From NCBI RefSeq assembly GCF_019649055.1, contig NW_026570333.1, positions 62,001-126,000 of the forward strand: a stretch of 64,000 bases of DNA, read 5' to 3'. Made by a program: the position numbers and the translations under genes. Positions 18,080 through 27,133 of this stretch are shown here, piece by piece. The stretch's first letter is position 1. Each line of letters begins with the position of its first letter. This DNA comes from Paramacrobiotus metropolitanus. Taxonomy: Eukaryota > Tardigrada > Eutardigrada > Parachela > Macrobiotidae. The notes beneath the pieces were generated by a model that worked only from the letters and a program-made list of their open reading frames with translations, made no database searches and was not told the DNA's origin.

Positions 18080-19258
18080 ATGGATCAGTACAAAGGTTGT
18101 TTATTAGGCGCTCTGATCGGAGAATGCATCGGAACACCCCTGAGACGCCCTACCTCCTGCCACATGAACTTGGCGGGAGTGCGGAGCAAGGTCTCGACTT
18201 ACTGGGAGAAATTCTTAATAACGCACGCTTACGCCAAGTCTCTACTAGATATCGGCTTCTTTTCTTTGGAGAATGCCGCAAAGCAATGTAGCCAAACCTT
18301 TTACCACAACAACACTAAACGCCGAGCTTTTGGTGAACTGACCACCATTATTGCCAGTTGGAAACATTCTCCCCCAAAAGACTGGACCGCTGCGGCTACG
18401 ACAGTCCGTAACCGGGGCACAGAGTGTAACGCTGCCACTTGGATAACAGCGTTTCCCTTGTACTTCTACAATCGTACGGAGCAGATGAGTTTCTCTGTAG
18501 ACCGTGTAGCCCGACCCACACACTCTTCCAATGATGCCGCCGCTGGGGCACAGTTGCAGGCCTACGCCATCAGTCTGGTTCTAAAGAATAAAAAGATGAA
18601 GGAACTTGAGTTTCTCGCCGCTCTTGTTGAATACACTAGCAAGTCTCTCCCCGATTCTGTACGCCAGAAATTTTATACACGTATGATGATGGTGCTGGAC
18701 TACGCGCAACGCACTGAACCAAAGGAAAAACTGTTCAAAGCCATTGGCGTTGGCACCAGCCCTTTGGACGCAGTTTCCGTTGCCATTTACTGTGCTGCTA
18801 TTGGTCGCCGTAGCGATTGCCCTTTTGAAGCCACTCTTCATGCGGCAATGTTAACCGGAGGATGCACCGATGCCATTGGGACCATGGCTTGTGCCATTGC
18901 AGGAGCCTGGTCCGGATTCTCAGGTATACCTGACGAAATGGTGGGCATGTGGGACGGGCAGGAGCAGGTGTATACCTTAGCCGAAGAACTGTACAAGTAC
19001 GTTTCCACACTACACGGCCCCAACGGACCACTCAGCACTTTCGAAAACTGGCCACACCTCCTACCTTCCGCTGGCGCCATGGCGAGGACAGGACTGTACT
19101 ACACCGGATCTGATGATACAGTTAAATGTCATTTCTGCCGGTTTACAATGAGCAACTGGACACCGGGAGATCCATATAATGACCATCAGAGATTTAACGA
19201 AAATTGTATTTTTGTCAAAGATTGTACTGCTACTCCTGCGTATGTTCATGCGGTATGA
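18080..19258 (+). CDS. ADP-ribosylglycohydrolase-like domain fused to a C-terminal BIR domain
   Basis: 392 residues, intact. Residues 1 to about 300 follow the ARH/DraG fold: the start GCLLGALIGECIGTP resembles the family's G-x-x-G-D-x-x-G-x-P block, and LTGGCTDAIGTMACAIAGAW matches the C-terminal GGDTDT-(I/A)-x-x-(M/I)-A-G-A-x-x-GA block. Several metal-binding acids are changed: D to E in the first block, no TDDT motif where expected (near residue 40), and the first D of GGDTD replaced by C. It is therefore probably a pseudoenzyme or ADP-ribose binder. Residues 315-385 form a BIR domain (CHFC...H...C; the C-to-H spacing is 15, one shorter than usual). It shares a 34-nt 3' element with the IAP gene. 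Roles in apoptosis or ADP-ribose signalling are inferred. Confidence 0.85.
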   Translation: MDQYKGCLLGALIGECIGTPLRRPTSCHMNLAGVRSKVSTYWEKFLITHAYAKSLLDIGFFSLENAAKQCSQTFYHNNTKRRAFGELTTIIASWKHSPPKDWTAAATTVRNRGTECNAATWITAFPLYFYNRTEQMSFSVDRVARPTHSSNDAAAGAQLQAYAISLVLKNKKMKELEFLAALVEYTSKSLPDSVRQKFYTRMMMVLDYAQRTEPKEKLFKAIGVGTSPLDAVSVAIYCAAIGRRSDCPFEATLHAAMLTGGCTDAIGTMACAIAGAWSGFSGIPDEMVGMWDGQEQVYTLAEELYKYVSTLHGPNGPLSTFENWPHLLPSAGAMARTGLYYTGSDDTVKCHFCRFTMSNWTPGDPYNDHQRFNENCIFVKDCTATPAYVHAV

Positions 19259-19304
19259 TTTGTTTTACTTTGTTCATTGTTATTCGGTGAGACAAAATAA
19301 AAGA

Positions 19305-19338
19305 GGGTGGGGAAAAATAAACAAAAGAAAGGGGGTAA
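19305..19338 (+). terminator. Shared 34-nt 3' element with polyadenylation signal (ARH-BIR gene)
   Basis: Identical over 34 bases to the element downstream of the IAP gene (8693-8726, minus). It contains AATAAA within a G-rich/A-rich/G-rich pattern and lies about 50 nt after the stop codon. Confidence 0.7.
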
Positions 19339-19341
19339 AGT

Positions 19342-19420
19342 AAGACTCGGTCGGTCTCAGTTCGGTCTCGGTTCGGTCGGTCTCGGTTCGGTCTCGACCC
19401 CGGTTTAGACCGTTCGGTTC
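19342..19420. repeat. Simple repeats of cggtctcggtt
   Basis: A run of imperfect cggt(c)tcggtt units just inside the right TIR. No ORF is present. It may be a subterminal signal or slippage product. Confidence 0.75.
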
Positions 19421-19489
19421 GGCTCAGACTAATCAGAGCGAGGGGCGTGTCTGACCAATTAGAGAATGGTGGAGTCAGCCAATCAGAGA

Positions 19490-19603
19490 AGCAGCCAGAT
19501 CAGCAGCCCTGTCTCGTGGCTCATTCGTGAGCAGCCAATCAGAGAAGCAGCCAGACTGCCGCACTTTTCTTGAAAATGCTGCTATCCTTACTGCCTTACT
19601 ACT
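19490..19603 (-). repeat. Right terminal inverted repeat of the Polinton
   Basis: 114 bp, reverse complement of 1385-1498 with about one mismatch, ending ...CCTTACTACT. Confidence 0.93.
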
Positions 19604-19609
19604 CAGACG
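19604..19609. repeat. Right target-site duplication of the Polinton
   Basis: cagacg directly follows the right TIR and differs from the left caggcg at one position. Confidence 0.75.
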
Positions 19610-19769
19610 AATGAGCTTAGAACTGATAACATGGAAAGGTCACCATGCCACAGTGTTAAAAAATGTCATCATGAGCTAGGAAGGTCTCAGCTCAGTACGG
19701 AAATAGCCTAATATAGGCGTAACAGACGATAAGAATGATCGGGAGATGGTTACGAGATGATATTTTGAC

Positions 19770-22700
19770 ATGTCTTACCATTGCAGATTAAAACCGAAGA
19801 TGGCGGAAAAAGGTCCGACTAAACCAAACACTCAAGCGGCGGCACCGGCGGTGAAAAGTCAAGCAGCACCAGCAGCAGCCGCGAGTAACCAAACCCGATC
19901 TACAAACGGAAAAAACCAAGCAGCACCGACACCTACGCGAAGTCAGGTGGTATCGTCCACAAGTCAGGCAGCACCTGCGCCTCAAGGCAGTCAACCGACA
20001 GCTGCGAAGAATCAAGTCGCACCTACGAATGTGCGAAGTCAACCAGCACCTCCGCAATCTCAACTTGCGACCGCACCCGCCGTGAACCAGCCAAAACCGT
20101 GGATTGATCCGTTTACGGGCTATAATTCTAAATGTCCGGACTGTATCAGAAACAACAAGGTTGAAAAAGGAGATTACCCGTGCTGGTTCTGCATCTTCAA
20201 AGAACCAAATCGAACTTTAGTGGCATACACCGAAGCTATTCGCGGGAATAAAGATGTTTTCCGAGCCATAACATCAGCAGAGGCATGGAAGACAGTTCCA
20301 CCACGAGAAAAGATGTTGATCGAAGATCGATATCGACAGGCGATTAAGGATGGCGAGATCGGTTGGGATGCCACTTATGAACCTCCTCAAGATGATCTAT
20401 GTGATGCCTTCCGTAAAAAGTTCGAAGCAGATCAGGCAAAGATGATGGAGGAAAAACGGCAGAAAGATCTGGCAGATAAAACGATAGCCAATAGGAAACG
20501 TGCCGAACAACGGGCAGCCCAGGATTACCGAGAAAGGTCGGTGCAGGGCAAAGCTCCTATTCCTGTGGCTCAATTGAATGCAGCCGAAGCGGAGGTTAGA
20601 GTGAAGGCCATTCTCCCCCAGATCGATGAATTAATTAAGGAACCGTCAAAGATTCGCGCAAGCACATTCGAACTCCTCCTACGAGAAAAGATGAGGTTGG
20701 AAAGAGGCGAAGCATTTAAACCCGATACCAAGATGCTCATCGAAAAGATGACCGAGGAGGTTCGAAAGACACACAAAATGGAACGAGATGTTATGAAGGC
20801 GTTTCAAAGTTTTCGGCGCGATGAAGGTTTTCAACGACCTCGATCACCAGTGAGACGGGAACATCAACGATCACGAGAGTATTCACATGAACGCAACTAT
20901 GACTCTCGAAATGAAAGGTCAAGAGAACGCTCCCGCGAAAGGACCCGTGACTATCATAACGAAAGAGATGATAGATCACGCTCGCGCGATTACGATTACC
21001 AGGGCGGCAGATCATGGGTGCGCCACGGGGATCAAGTAATTGAGACCAGCGCACATCGTCGCCATGTACCAGCTGACCGACGACGAGATGAACCTCGTCA
21101 GGAAGAAACGCGTCGAGAGGAACCACATCAACAGATACCGATGGGAGTTGGTTTCTGCCACCCGAAAGTCAGGGGGTTCACACCGGAACGACGAGAAGGA
21201 ACCTTAGCGGGACCTGCCCGAAGTCGCAGCCCATACGATAAGGGATGGCAGGAAGACATGAATTTTTTCGCAAGTTTCCCGATCAATCATAAACGAACTT
21301 CGAGTGGAGAACGTGATGATACTCCACCGAAACAGCCGAAAGTGAAATCAGTGGTCCATATGGTAGAACCATTGATTGTGACGATGGATGAAGATGAACC
21401 GATGGAGACATCGTCGGTTGATAACGTCGTTCATAAAAGAAACGTAGTATTAGATCGTGATCTCGAACCATCGACATCGGCGCGACGTGAGCAGGAAGGC
21501 CCTCACGAATCGCAGAAGGAACCGGAAAACCGATACCAACCCGAACGCCAACGTCAACAGGAACGACCTGATCGACGACGCGAAGATGGTCGTCGGAGAG
21601 ATCACTCTCGCTTTGATAATTCACGTCGGAGGTTGATTAGCAAAATGTATGATATGGACGACATCAAAACTCAACGAGCTGGAATTTGCCGCTACTTCGG
21701 ACTGGAACTCAAATCGGAGCAGTCAGTAATGATACACGCGCAGCTCCACAATCTTCGCCAATTCTTAAGGGACTCTGATTATGAAACGGATCTTAGAGAA
21801 AGCAACCTCGGACGCCTCGAGATCACTACCGAATCCGTGATGGTGTGTTATACACCGATCCGAAAATGTGGCCTACCGAGTTTGCTGGACTTGAGTTTAT
21901 TAGAAGTCCTATTGGACACGATCGATACAACGGGGTGGACACAGTTCCACTACCAAAAAATCAAGGAGCGACGTGAATATGTGGCACAATTTGTGCTACG
22001 TAACGTGAATCCGGCATTCAAAGTACTTGCAGCACGAGCGGCCATTGGACTGACAGTTGACCCTACCGACTACAAATCGCGAATTTTCGGTCAGAAGGTC
22101 TTTGCTGCAAGACTAGGCCATTACCCGACACAGAGTCAGCTGTTTTCGGATTTTACGAAGGGGAAAGTTCCGCCAGTGTTTCGGGAGAAGGTCGCCAAAC
22201 TGGGAATGCCATCCAGGCATCAGACGATCGCACGCAAGGCAAACGATGAGCTGGCGATCTGCAAAAAACGATTTGATGACTGCAACCTTCATGAGACGCA
22301 TGAAGCACAATACCAGGAAAGGATCAACTGTATCCGCGATACCATGGACACGCCGTATATCGAGCCAAAAGATCGAGTCCATGAATACATCGAAGATCAC
22401 CTGGTATGGAAGGGACCGAAACAGCCGACAACATCTAATGTTCCGAATACACCGGGCAGACGGGCTGCTCGAAATCAGAACATCCGGAATCAGTATGAGG
22501 ACGTCAGACAACGATTGGCTGAAGATCCTCAAAATCGGAACTTGCAACGTGAAGAGAACGATGCACGACATCGTTTGGACGCGATCAAACGTTCACGGCA
22601 AGGGAAAGGCCGCGGTCCACGAAACATCGTTTTACGAGGTCAAACGGATGCGGACGCACCGGCTGGATCAACCGCACCAGTTGATCGGACTTCCGATAGA

Positions 22701-22781
22701 AATCAGCCGGGCTCAACGCGAAAACGTCCACCGCGAGACAACGACGATGGAGATGGGTTGAATGAGATGATGGATCAGTAA
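19770..22781 (+). CDS. Large unrecognised ORF with RS-rich region
   Basis: 1003 residues, intact. After an Ala/Pro/Gln-rich N-terminus (about 1-105) comes a Cys pair region (CPDC...CWFC, about residues 122-142) that could bind zinc. A helical charged region follows. Residues 350-430 are a dense Arg-Ser/Arg-Glu/Arg-Asp tract like RS domains of RNA-binding or gag-like proteins. Around residues 625-880 is a more globular part rich in Leu/Tyr/Phe, and the C-terminus is basic and disordered. I do not recognise it. Same strand and similar codon style as the ORF at 2-1191 on the other side of the Polinton, and an LTR-like segment follows. A structural (gag-like) or accessory protein of a retroelement is possible. 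A second in-frame ATG lies at 19800. Confidence 0.6.
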   Translation: MSYHCRLKPKMAEKGPTKPNTQAAAPAVKSQAAPAAAASNQTRSTNGKNQAAPTPTRSQVVSSTSQAAPAPQGSQPTAAKNQVAPTNVRSQPAPPQSQLATAPAVNQPKPWIDPFTGYNSKCPDCIRNNKVEKGDYPCWFCIFKEPNRTLVAYTEAIRGNKDVFRAITSAEAWKTVPPREKMLIEDRYRQAIKDGEIGWDATYEPPQDDLCDAFRKKFEADQAKMMEEKRQKDLADKTIANRKRAEQRAAQDYRERSVQGKAPIPVAQLNAAEAEVRVKAILPQIDELIKEPSKIRASTFELLLREKMRLERGEAFKPDTKMLIEKMTEEVRKTHKMERDVMKAFQSFRRDEGFQRPRSPVRREHQRSREYSHERNYDSRNERSRERSRERTRDYHNERDDRSRSRDYDYQGGRSWVRHGDQVIETSAHRRHVPADRRRDEPRQEETRREEPHQQIPMGVGFCHPKVRGFTPERREGTLAGPARSRSPYDKGWQEDMNFFASFPINHKRTSSGERDDTPPKQPKVKSVVHMVEPLIVTMDEDEPMETSSVDNVVHKRNVVLDRDLEPSTSARREQEGPHESQKEPENRYQPERQRQQERPDRRREDGRRRDHSRFDNSRRRLISKMYDMDDIKTQRAGICRYFGLELKSEQSVMIHAQLHNLRQFLRDSDYETDLRESNLGRLEITTESVMVCYTPIRKCGLPSLLDLSLLEVLLDTIDTTGWTQFHYQKIKERREYVAQFVLRNVNPAFKVLAARAAIGLTVDPTDYKSRIFGQKVFAARLGHYPTQSQLFSDFTKGKVPPVFREKVAKLGMPSRHQTIARKANDELAICKKRFDDCNLHETHEAQYQERINCIRDTMDTPYIEPKDRVHEYIEDHLVWKGPKQPTTSNVPNTPGRRAARNQNIRNQYEDVRQRLAEDPQNRNLQREENDARHRLDAIKRSRQGKGRGPRNIVLRGQTDADAPAGSTAPVDRTSDRNQPGSTRKRPPRDNDDGDGLNEMMDQ

Positions 22782-23483
22782 AGCTGATTAATGGGAGTTG
22801 TTACGGCTTATGTCGGCATCCCTATTTATCGACTCATCTTAGCTAAGAGTAGCTACGGTACATTTGGCCGGCTCTCTAAATAAGGCAGAAGAGACGGATT
22901 GTGCGACGCAATGAACTTTACCAGGGAGGCAAGCTGAGATGAGCTTGAAAGCCAATGAAAAATGGCTAAGTTCCTCCACGAACTATGCTGAATTAACCTT
23001 ACCAGATGATGTCGCACATCCATGATCAGAAGGATGATCTTACTAGGGAGGAAGCGAACTTCGCTTATCTAGATGATGTCCCTCCATGACTTAACCGGAT
23101 CTCATTATAAAGTCGTACAATTGATACGCACCTATTCCAAAGCTGAAGCAGTATTCCTAAGACGTACATTCGATACGCACCTTATTCCTACAAAGCTGAT
23201 GTGATGAAAGTCGCACGAAGATGCGCAAGAGATGCTCAAGCGGAGCGAAGTTGCTCAAGATGGAGCGGAATGGGCCAAAGAGATGTGGAAAACGGTGGAC
23301 AGGACCAGTGACCTACGCGAGTCAATGGAGGATCCTAGTCTACATGTTTGATTAACTGCTTCTGTTGATCTGTTTTAACTGTTGATCTGTTTATTGATGA
23401 TATGGAATAGTATTTTTCTACAGATCTCTTTAATTCACATTGTGCATTTGGAATTATGTGATAAGAAGGAATAGAGAGAATTT
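22782..23483. other. Non-coding stretch with short imperfect repeats and a polypurine tract
   Basis: No ORF of note. Pairs of imperfect repeats occur (gggaggcaagctgagatgagctt / gggaggaagcgaacttcgctta; gtacaattgatacgcacctattcc / gtacattcgatacgcaccttattcc). A purine-rich tract (aagaaggaatagagagaa) lies at 23462-23479, immediately before the LTR-like segment, where a retroelement polypurine tract would be. Confidence 0.5.
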
Positions 23484-23957
23484 GATGTTGTTTTTTTTAC
23501 GAGCACGCACAGACCACCGACCGGGACGAGACGGAATGGACTTAGCCTCGGCGGAGCTCGGCCTCCCACCCAGAGGCATGTGAGGCGATGGCTCCCCTGC
23601 GTCCACCTTAGTGACGCTACTGGAGTTGGGGGAGTGCTTCGTTGCACTACGCACTGGGGATTCCCCATGGAATTGCCGTCTGTGGCGTGGCTCTCTTCTG
23701 ATTGGCTGACGGCTGCTGTTCACTGTGTTCACTATGCGCCGTGCAGTTTATATGTGAGAATTCTGGTAGACGTTAGCTCACCGAGCATTGAACGTCAGTG
23801 TGTTGGTTTTCACGATAGAGAACGTTAATAAAGTGTACTACGTAGACTGGATATCGTGCGTTGCGCATTTCTTCCTTTAAACGTCACGTATTACACTCCA
23901 CGGAGTCCTGTCAGTCTGGGCTACCGTCCTGGACTCTTTCACAGTCCACGGTGATAC
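23484..23957 (+). repeat. LTR-like segment (candidate 3' LTR)
   Basis: It follows a polypurine tract and begins TGTTG. Inside are a TATA-like box (gtttatatg, near 23748) and an AATAAA signal near 23828, in the order U3-R-U5. Candidate ends are ...GTATTACA at 23892 or ...GTGATACAC at about 23957. I found no second copy in the window and no clear target duplication, so the exact right border and the LTR nature are uncertain. Confidence 0.35.
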
Positions 23958-24602
23958 ACTGTAAGCGAGCAGTACATAGATAACATAGTACAGTACACTA
24001 CATAATTCTACTGCCTTGGCTAAAATAAGTACTGTGTTATAGTGGATGTAGCCAGCAAGAAAACACTTAGTTCCTCAAAATTAATAAAACTAATTACGAT
24101 TCCCTCCTAGAACCACAGTTACTCCATGGCGTAGTGCGCCGTAGTAGCGTACGAGAAAATGATTCCAGATACAACTTTTCTAATTTCGTGGTTACAGTGT
24201 TCACACGTTCCTGGGACGGGCTTGTATGATCCTTAGGTGGTTTAAGATAATGGGACCAGTACTCCTGGTGATTGGTTGAAATTCGAAGGACTTGGTGATA
24301 GTGCTAACACTCATGCATCGCTCGAGTAAGAAATTGAATTCACGTAGCATGAATGATACGGTAGCTTTGAAATTACGATTCACGCGGCCTTATTTACTTG
24401 GCTGACATCCTAGTTAAAAAGTCTGTTTTATATTATCCAGTTATTTTTTTTAATAATAATTACTGATGCTTTATATGCCAGCAAAACACTATCTGGATGT
24501 TTCGCTTTATGTTGTTACTGCTCTCTGCAGATCAGATTTTTCACTAAAACTTGCATCCATTGTGAATGTAATTCAGAACGCCAGCTACTGGGTGTCATTA
24601 TA
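23958..24602. other. Intergenic, nothing recognised
   Basis: A/T-rich sequence without a supportable ORF or repeat that I can name. Confidence 0.5.
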
Positions 24603-24747
24603 CAGTAAAACCTGTGATTTTGAACACTCGCGTAAATTGAACACTGGTGTACATTGAACGGTCATTACGGAGCCGGCGCGTCTCGTAGACTATAACAAAG
24701 GGGGGACCTCGCGTAAATTGAACATTCAATGTACGCAGGTTTTACTG
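24603..24747. mobile_element. Short pogo/Tigger-like TIR element
   Basis: Starts cagtaaaacctg after TA and ends caggttttactg. Internal sequence is made of subterminal repeats such as cgcgtaaattgaac. Its left end is the reverse complement of the right end of the neighbouring 519-bp element, so it is a shorter deletion copy of the same family in opposite orientation. The right flank is tc rather than TA. Confidence 0.6.
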
Positions 24748-24754
24748 TCACATA

Positions 24755-25273
24755 CAGTAAAACCTGCGTACATTGAACACCTGCGGTTCCAGCTTTTTCG
24801 TTCAATGTAGACGCCTGTTCAATGTACAGAACAGCTGCCCCCAAGGGGCCCGCCCCTGGAGCAATGGTTCTGTGCACTAAAGCTGCTCCTGAGGGCGAAC
24901 GGACGCCGCCTCAATGGGGACAACCCCGCTAACAAGCCTTTTTTATGCTTTTTTCGCGCATAACAAATCAAAAATCGTGTGGTGTTAAAGTTGGAACAAG
25001 CGAATGGCTAGTGAACTCTGGTTCGTAGAGCGCTTTTCTTGTGTTTTTTCGCTCCCAAAACCAGATTCTGGCGCTTTGTTCATTTTCGAAAAGGCTAAAT
25101 ATTAGTAAATAATTAGCTTCGTTCCAGCTAATTTGTTCAGTGTTCACTTTAGAGAGATGTTCAATTTACGAGAGGTCCCCTTTGTTATAGTCGTACGCGC
25201 CGGTTCCGTAATGACCGTTCAATGTACACCAGTTTTCAATTTACGCGAGTGTTCAAAATCACCGATTTTACTG
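24755..25273. mobile_element. 519-bp pogo/Tigger-like TIR element with TA duplication
   Basis: Begins cagtaaaacctgcg and ends gattttactg, flanked by TA on both sides (24753-24754 and 25274-25275). TA duplication and CAGT ends are typical of the Tc1/mariner superfamily, pogo branch. No transposase ORF, so it is non-autonomous. Confidence 0.65.
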
Positions 25274-25304
25274 TACTTGCAAACCTGCGACTTAGCATTC
25301 CGTT

Positions 25305-25920
25305 GGCCCGCGCTGAACCTTGGATTCGGATTCGGAGTTGGATTACTCAAACTTGGATTCGGGTTCGGATTGGATTGATCAAACCTGGATTCGGATCACT
25401 CAAACTTGGGCTTGGATCTCTTAACTTGGAATACAAAAGCTGGATTACTTAATGTGGTTTACGTAAGTTGAATTACTAAACTTGGACTTCATTCTTATGA
25501 ATTGCTTTTGCACCATTTTCTCGTGTTTATTTTCTTTTCAGGTTAGTTTTAGTTAGAGTTTTTGTTTCTTGAGAAATCTAAGAAACCTAAGAAAACCTAA
25601 GAAACCTAAGAAACCTAAAAAACCTAAGAAACCTAAGAAACCTAAGAATCCTAAGAAACCTAAGAATAACATGAGAAAAGGAAAAGAATAAACACGGGAA
25701 AAAAAAAAACAAAAAAAAAAAAACGCCAAAAAATATGTGATCCAAGTTTGTTAATCCAAGTTAAGTAATCCAAATTAAGTAATCCAACTTATCCAAGTCA
25801 AGTAATCCAACTACAGAGTAATGTAATCCAAGTTAAGAGATCCAAGTCCAAGTTTGAGTAATCCGAATCCAAGTTTGAGTAATCCAACTCCGAATCCGAA
25901 TCCAAGGTTCAGCGCGGGCC
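25305..25920. mobile_element. Foldback/MULE-like element, 616 bp, with 9-bp target duplication
   Basis: Ends are GGCCCGCGC...GCGCGGGCC with inverted arms of roughly 150 bp made of ggattcgg/ttggattactcaaac-type subrepeats. Flanks cattccgtt (25296-25304) and cattccgtt (25921-25929) are a perfect 9-bp duplication. The centre holds a microsatellite-like series of aagaaacct units. Nine-bp duplications with long TIRs fit Mutator-like elements. There is no transposase. Confidence 0.85.
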
Positions 25921-25987
25921 CATTCCGTTTACTTGTTAGTCATCACCTTTTACTCAGCAAGGAAGCAAAACATTCTAAATAAATTAA

Positions 25988-26281
25988 TTATTTTTTCGCA
26001 TCTACAGCATATTCCGTGATAGCACGAGTGTTTCGAAGAATGTGACGGCATTGCAAACGGTGCCATCGATTCGTTTCATAACTAATATTGGTAAATGGCA
26101 ACGTATCCTGTAAGTGGTAACCTTTACATTCAATGGTTGTCGCTCTACATAAAAGTCTCATGTATGGATAGGCCGGGCCGCCGGGATAGCTTCGCACAAG
26201 GTGCTTGATGTATCGTGTGTGATGATTGGAAGGAATTAGGCACTGGCCCGTCTGCCAGCGGTCTGGGTGGGCACATTGCAC
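25988..26281 (-). CDS. Possible exon of a small Cys-containing protein
   Basis: An open frame of about 97 codons begins without an ATG (GTG) and ends in DAKK-stop. It has several Cys, His and Trp residues with ordinary codon use. A cccacccag acceptor-like signal near its upstream end suggests a terminal exon. No family is recognised and upstream exons were not found; it may be chance. Confidence 0.25.
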   Translation of the reverse strand: MQCAHPDRWQTGQCLIPSNHHTRYIKHLVRSYPGGPAYPYMRLLCRATTIECKGYHLQDTLPFTNISYETNRWHRLQCRHILRNTRAITEYAVDAKK

Positions 26282-27133
26282 AATACATAATCATAATTAT
26301 ATTGTAAATAAATGTTAGGACACGGCAATATGCGATCGGCGGCTTAAAACATTAGCTTCCTAGTACTGGCTGAAATACTTCGTATGTAAACTCAGGGTGA
26401 CTAATTTGGCGTTCATTGTAAAGTTGGTGATGTGCTCCTTCGTTCCTCGTTCAACCGGTTTCTTTAATAAAGTTACAAATTACTACTTGCAAGAACGATA
26501 AAGCAAAAAATTGCTTCTGTGTGGCTAGAATATGACCTGTGACTTTCTTATGTCCATTGCCAGACGGTGTTTGGAGAGAGGAATCGGCCTTCATGCGGAA
26601 TATAGATAGCTGGACTAACTGGATGGCGCCACCCGGTTATTTTCAACCACGTCTGCTCACAAATCTCAGATGGGACCTAGCGCAAACCCAAAATGGAGGC
26701 CATTACCTACCAGTTCGCATAAGTAAATCACTCACGCTCTCAGCCTAATGTGGTCACTTGGAGTTTATATTATGTCACTTTATAGCTCAGAATTCAGTTT
26801 TTCTTATCGCTTTGCTGTGTACGGCTTCGTCGATCGTGAGTACGTGAGCTGATCAGCTTTGCAGTGCCGGTCTGTTGCATGGCAGGGACTCTAACCGTCT
26901 AACGTGTCACTTAACAGCTCAGCCGGCTACGTGCTGAACCGGCTTCATGGTGATTACAAACCAGAATTAATAAACTGCGATCACATGACTGAAAGTACTG
27001 TACCAAAACTATGTATCGCAGTTGTCTATTTATTTTCGAGTTAAAGGAACCAATTACTCTTACTTGCATCGTCGCTGCTAAATATCTAGCCAGCCTGCCA
27101 AATAAAAAAATTCATTTTTCTGTTGTGATGTAG
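26282..27133. other. Intergenic or intronic stretch before the astacin exons
   Basis: An ORF at 26539-26748 contains an acceptor-like tccattgccag near its start. It might be an upstream (propeptide) exon of the astacin gene, but I cannot show a reading-frame link. Nothing else is recognised. Confidence 0.35.

Larger units (their letters stand above)
1385..19603. mobile_element. Polinton/Maverick (adintovirus-like) element, 18,219 bp
   Basis: The ends are 114-bp inverted repeats that begin AGTAGTAAGG and differ by about one base, flanked by an imperfect 6-bp target duplication. The interior has the full Polinton set: family B DNA polymerase with viral zinc and endonuclease-like segments, retroviral-type integrase with chromodomain, FtsK/HerA-type packaging ATPase, adenain-like protease, and major and minor capsid protein candidates. 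Most genes lie on the minus strand; one accessory gene at the right end is on plus. Accessory genes are unusual: TBP-like, PC4-like, an IAP, and an ADP-ribosylglycohydrolase/BIR fusion. Polymerase, integrase and ATPase each have one frame break and the IAP has an internal UGA, so this copy is probably not autonomous, unless some of these are sequencing errors. The near-identical TIRs suggest a fairly recent insertion. Confidence 0.95.
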
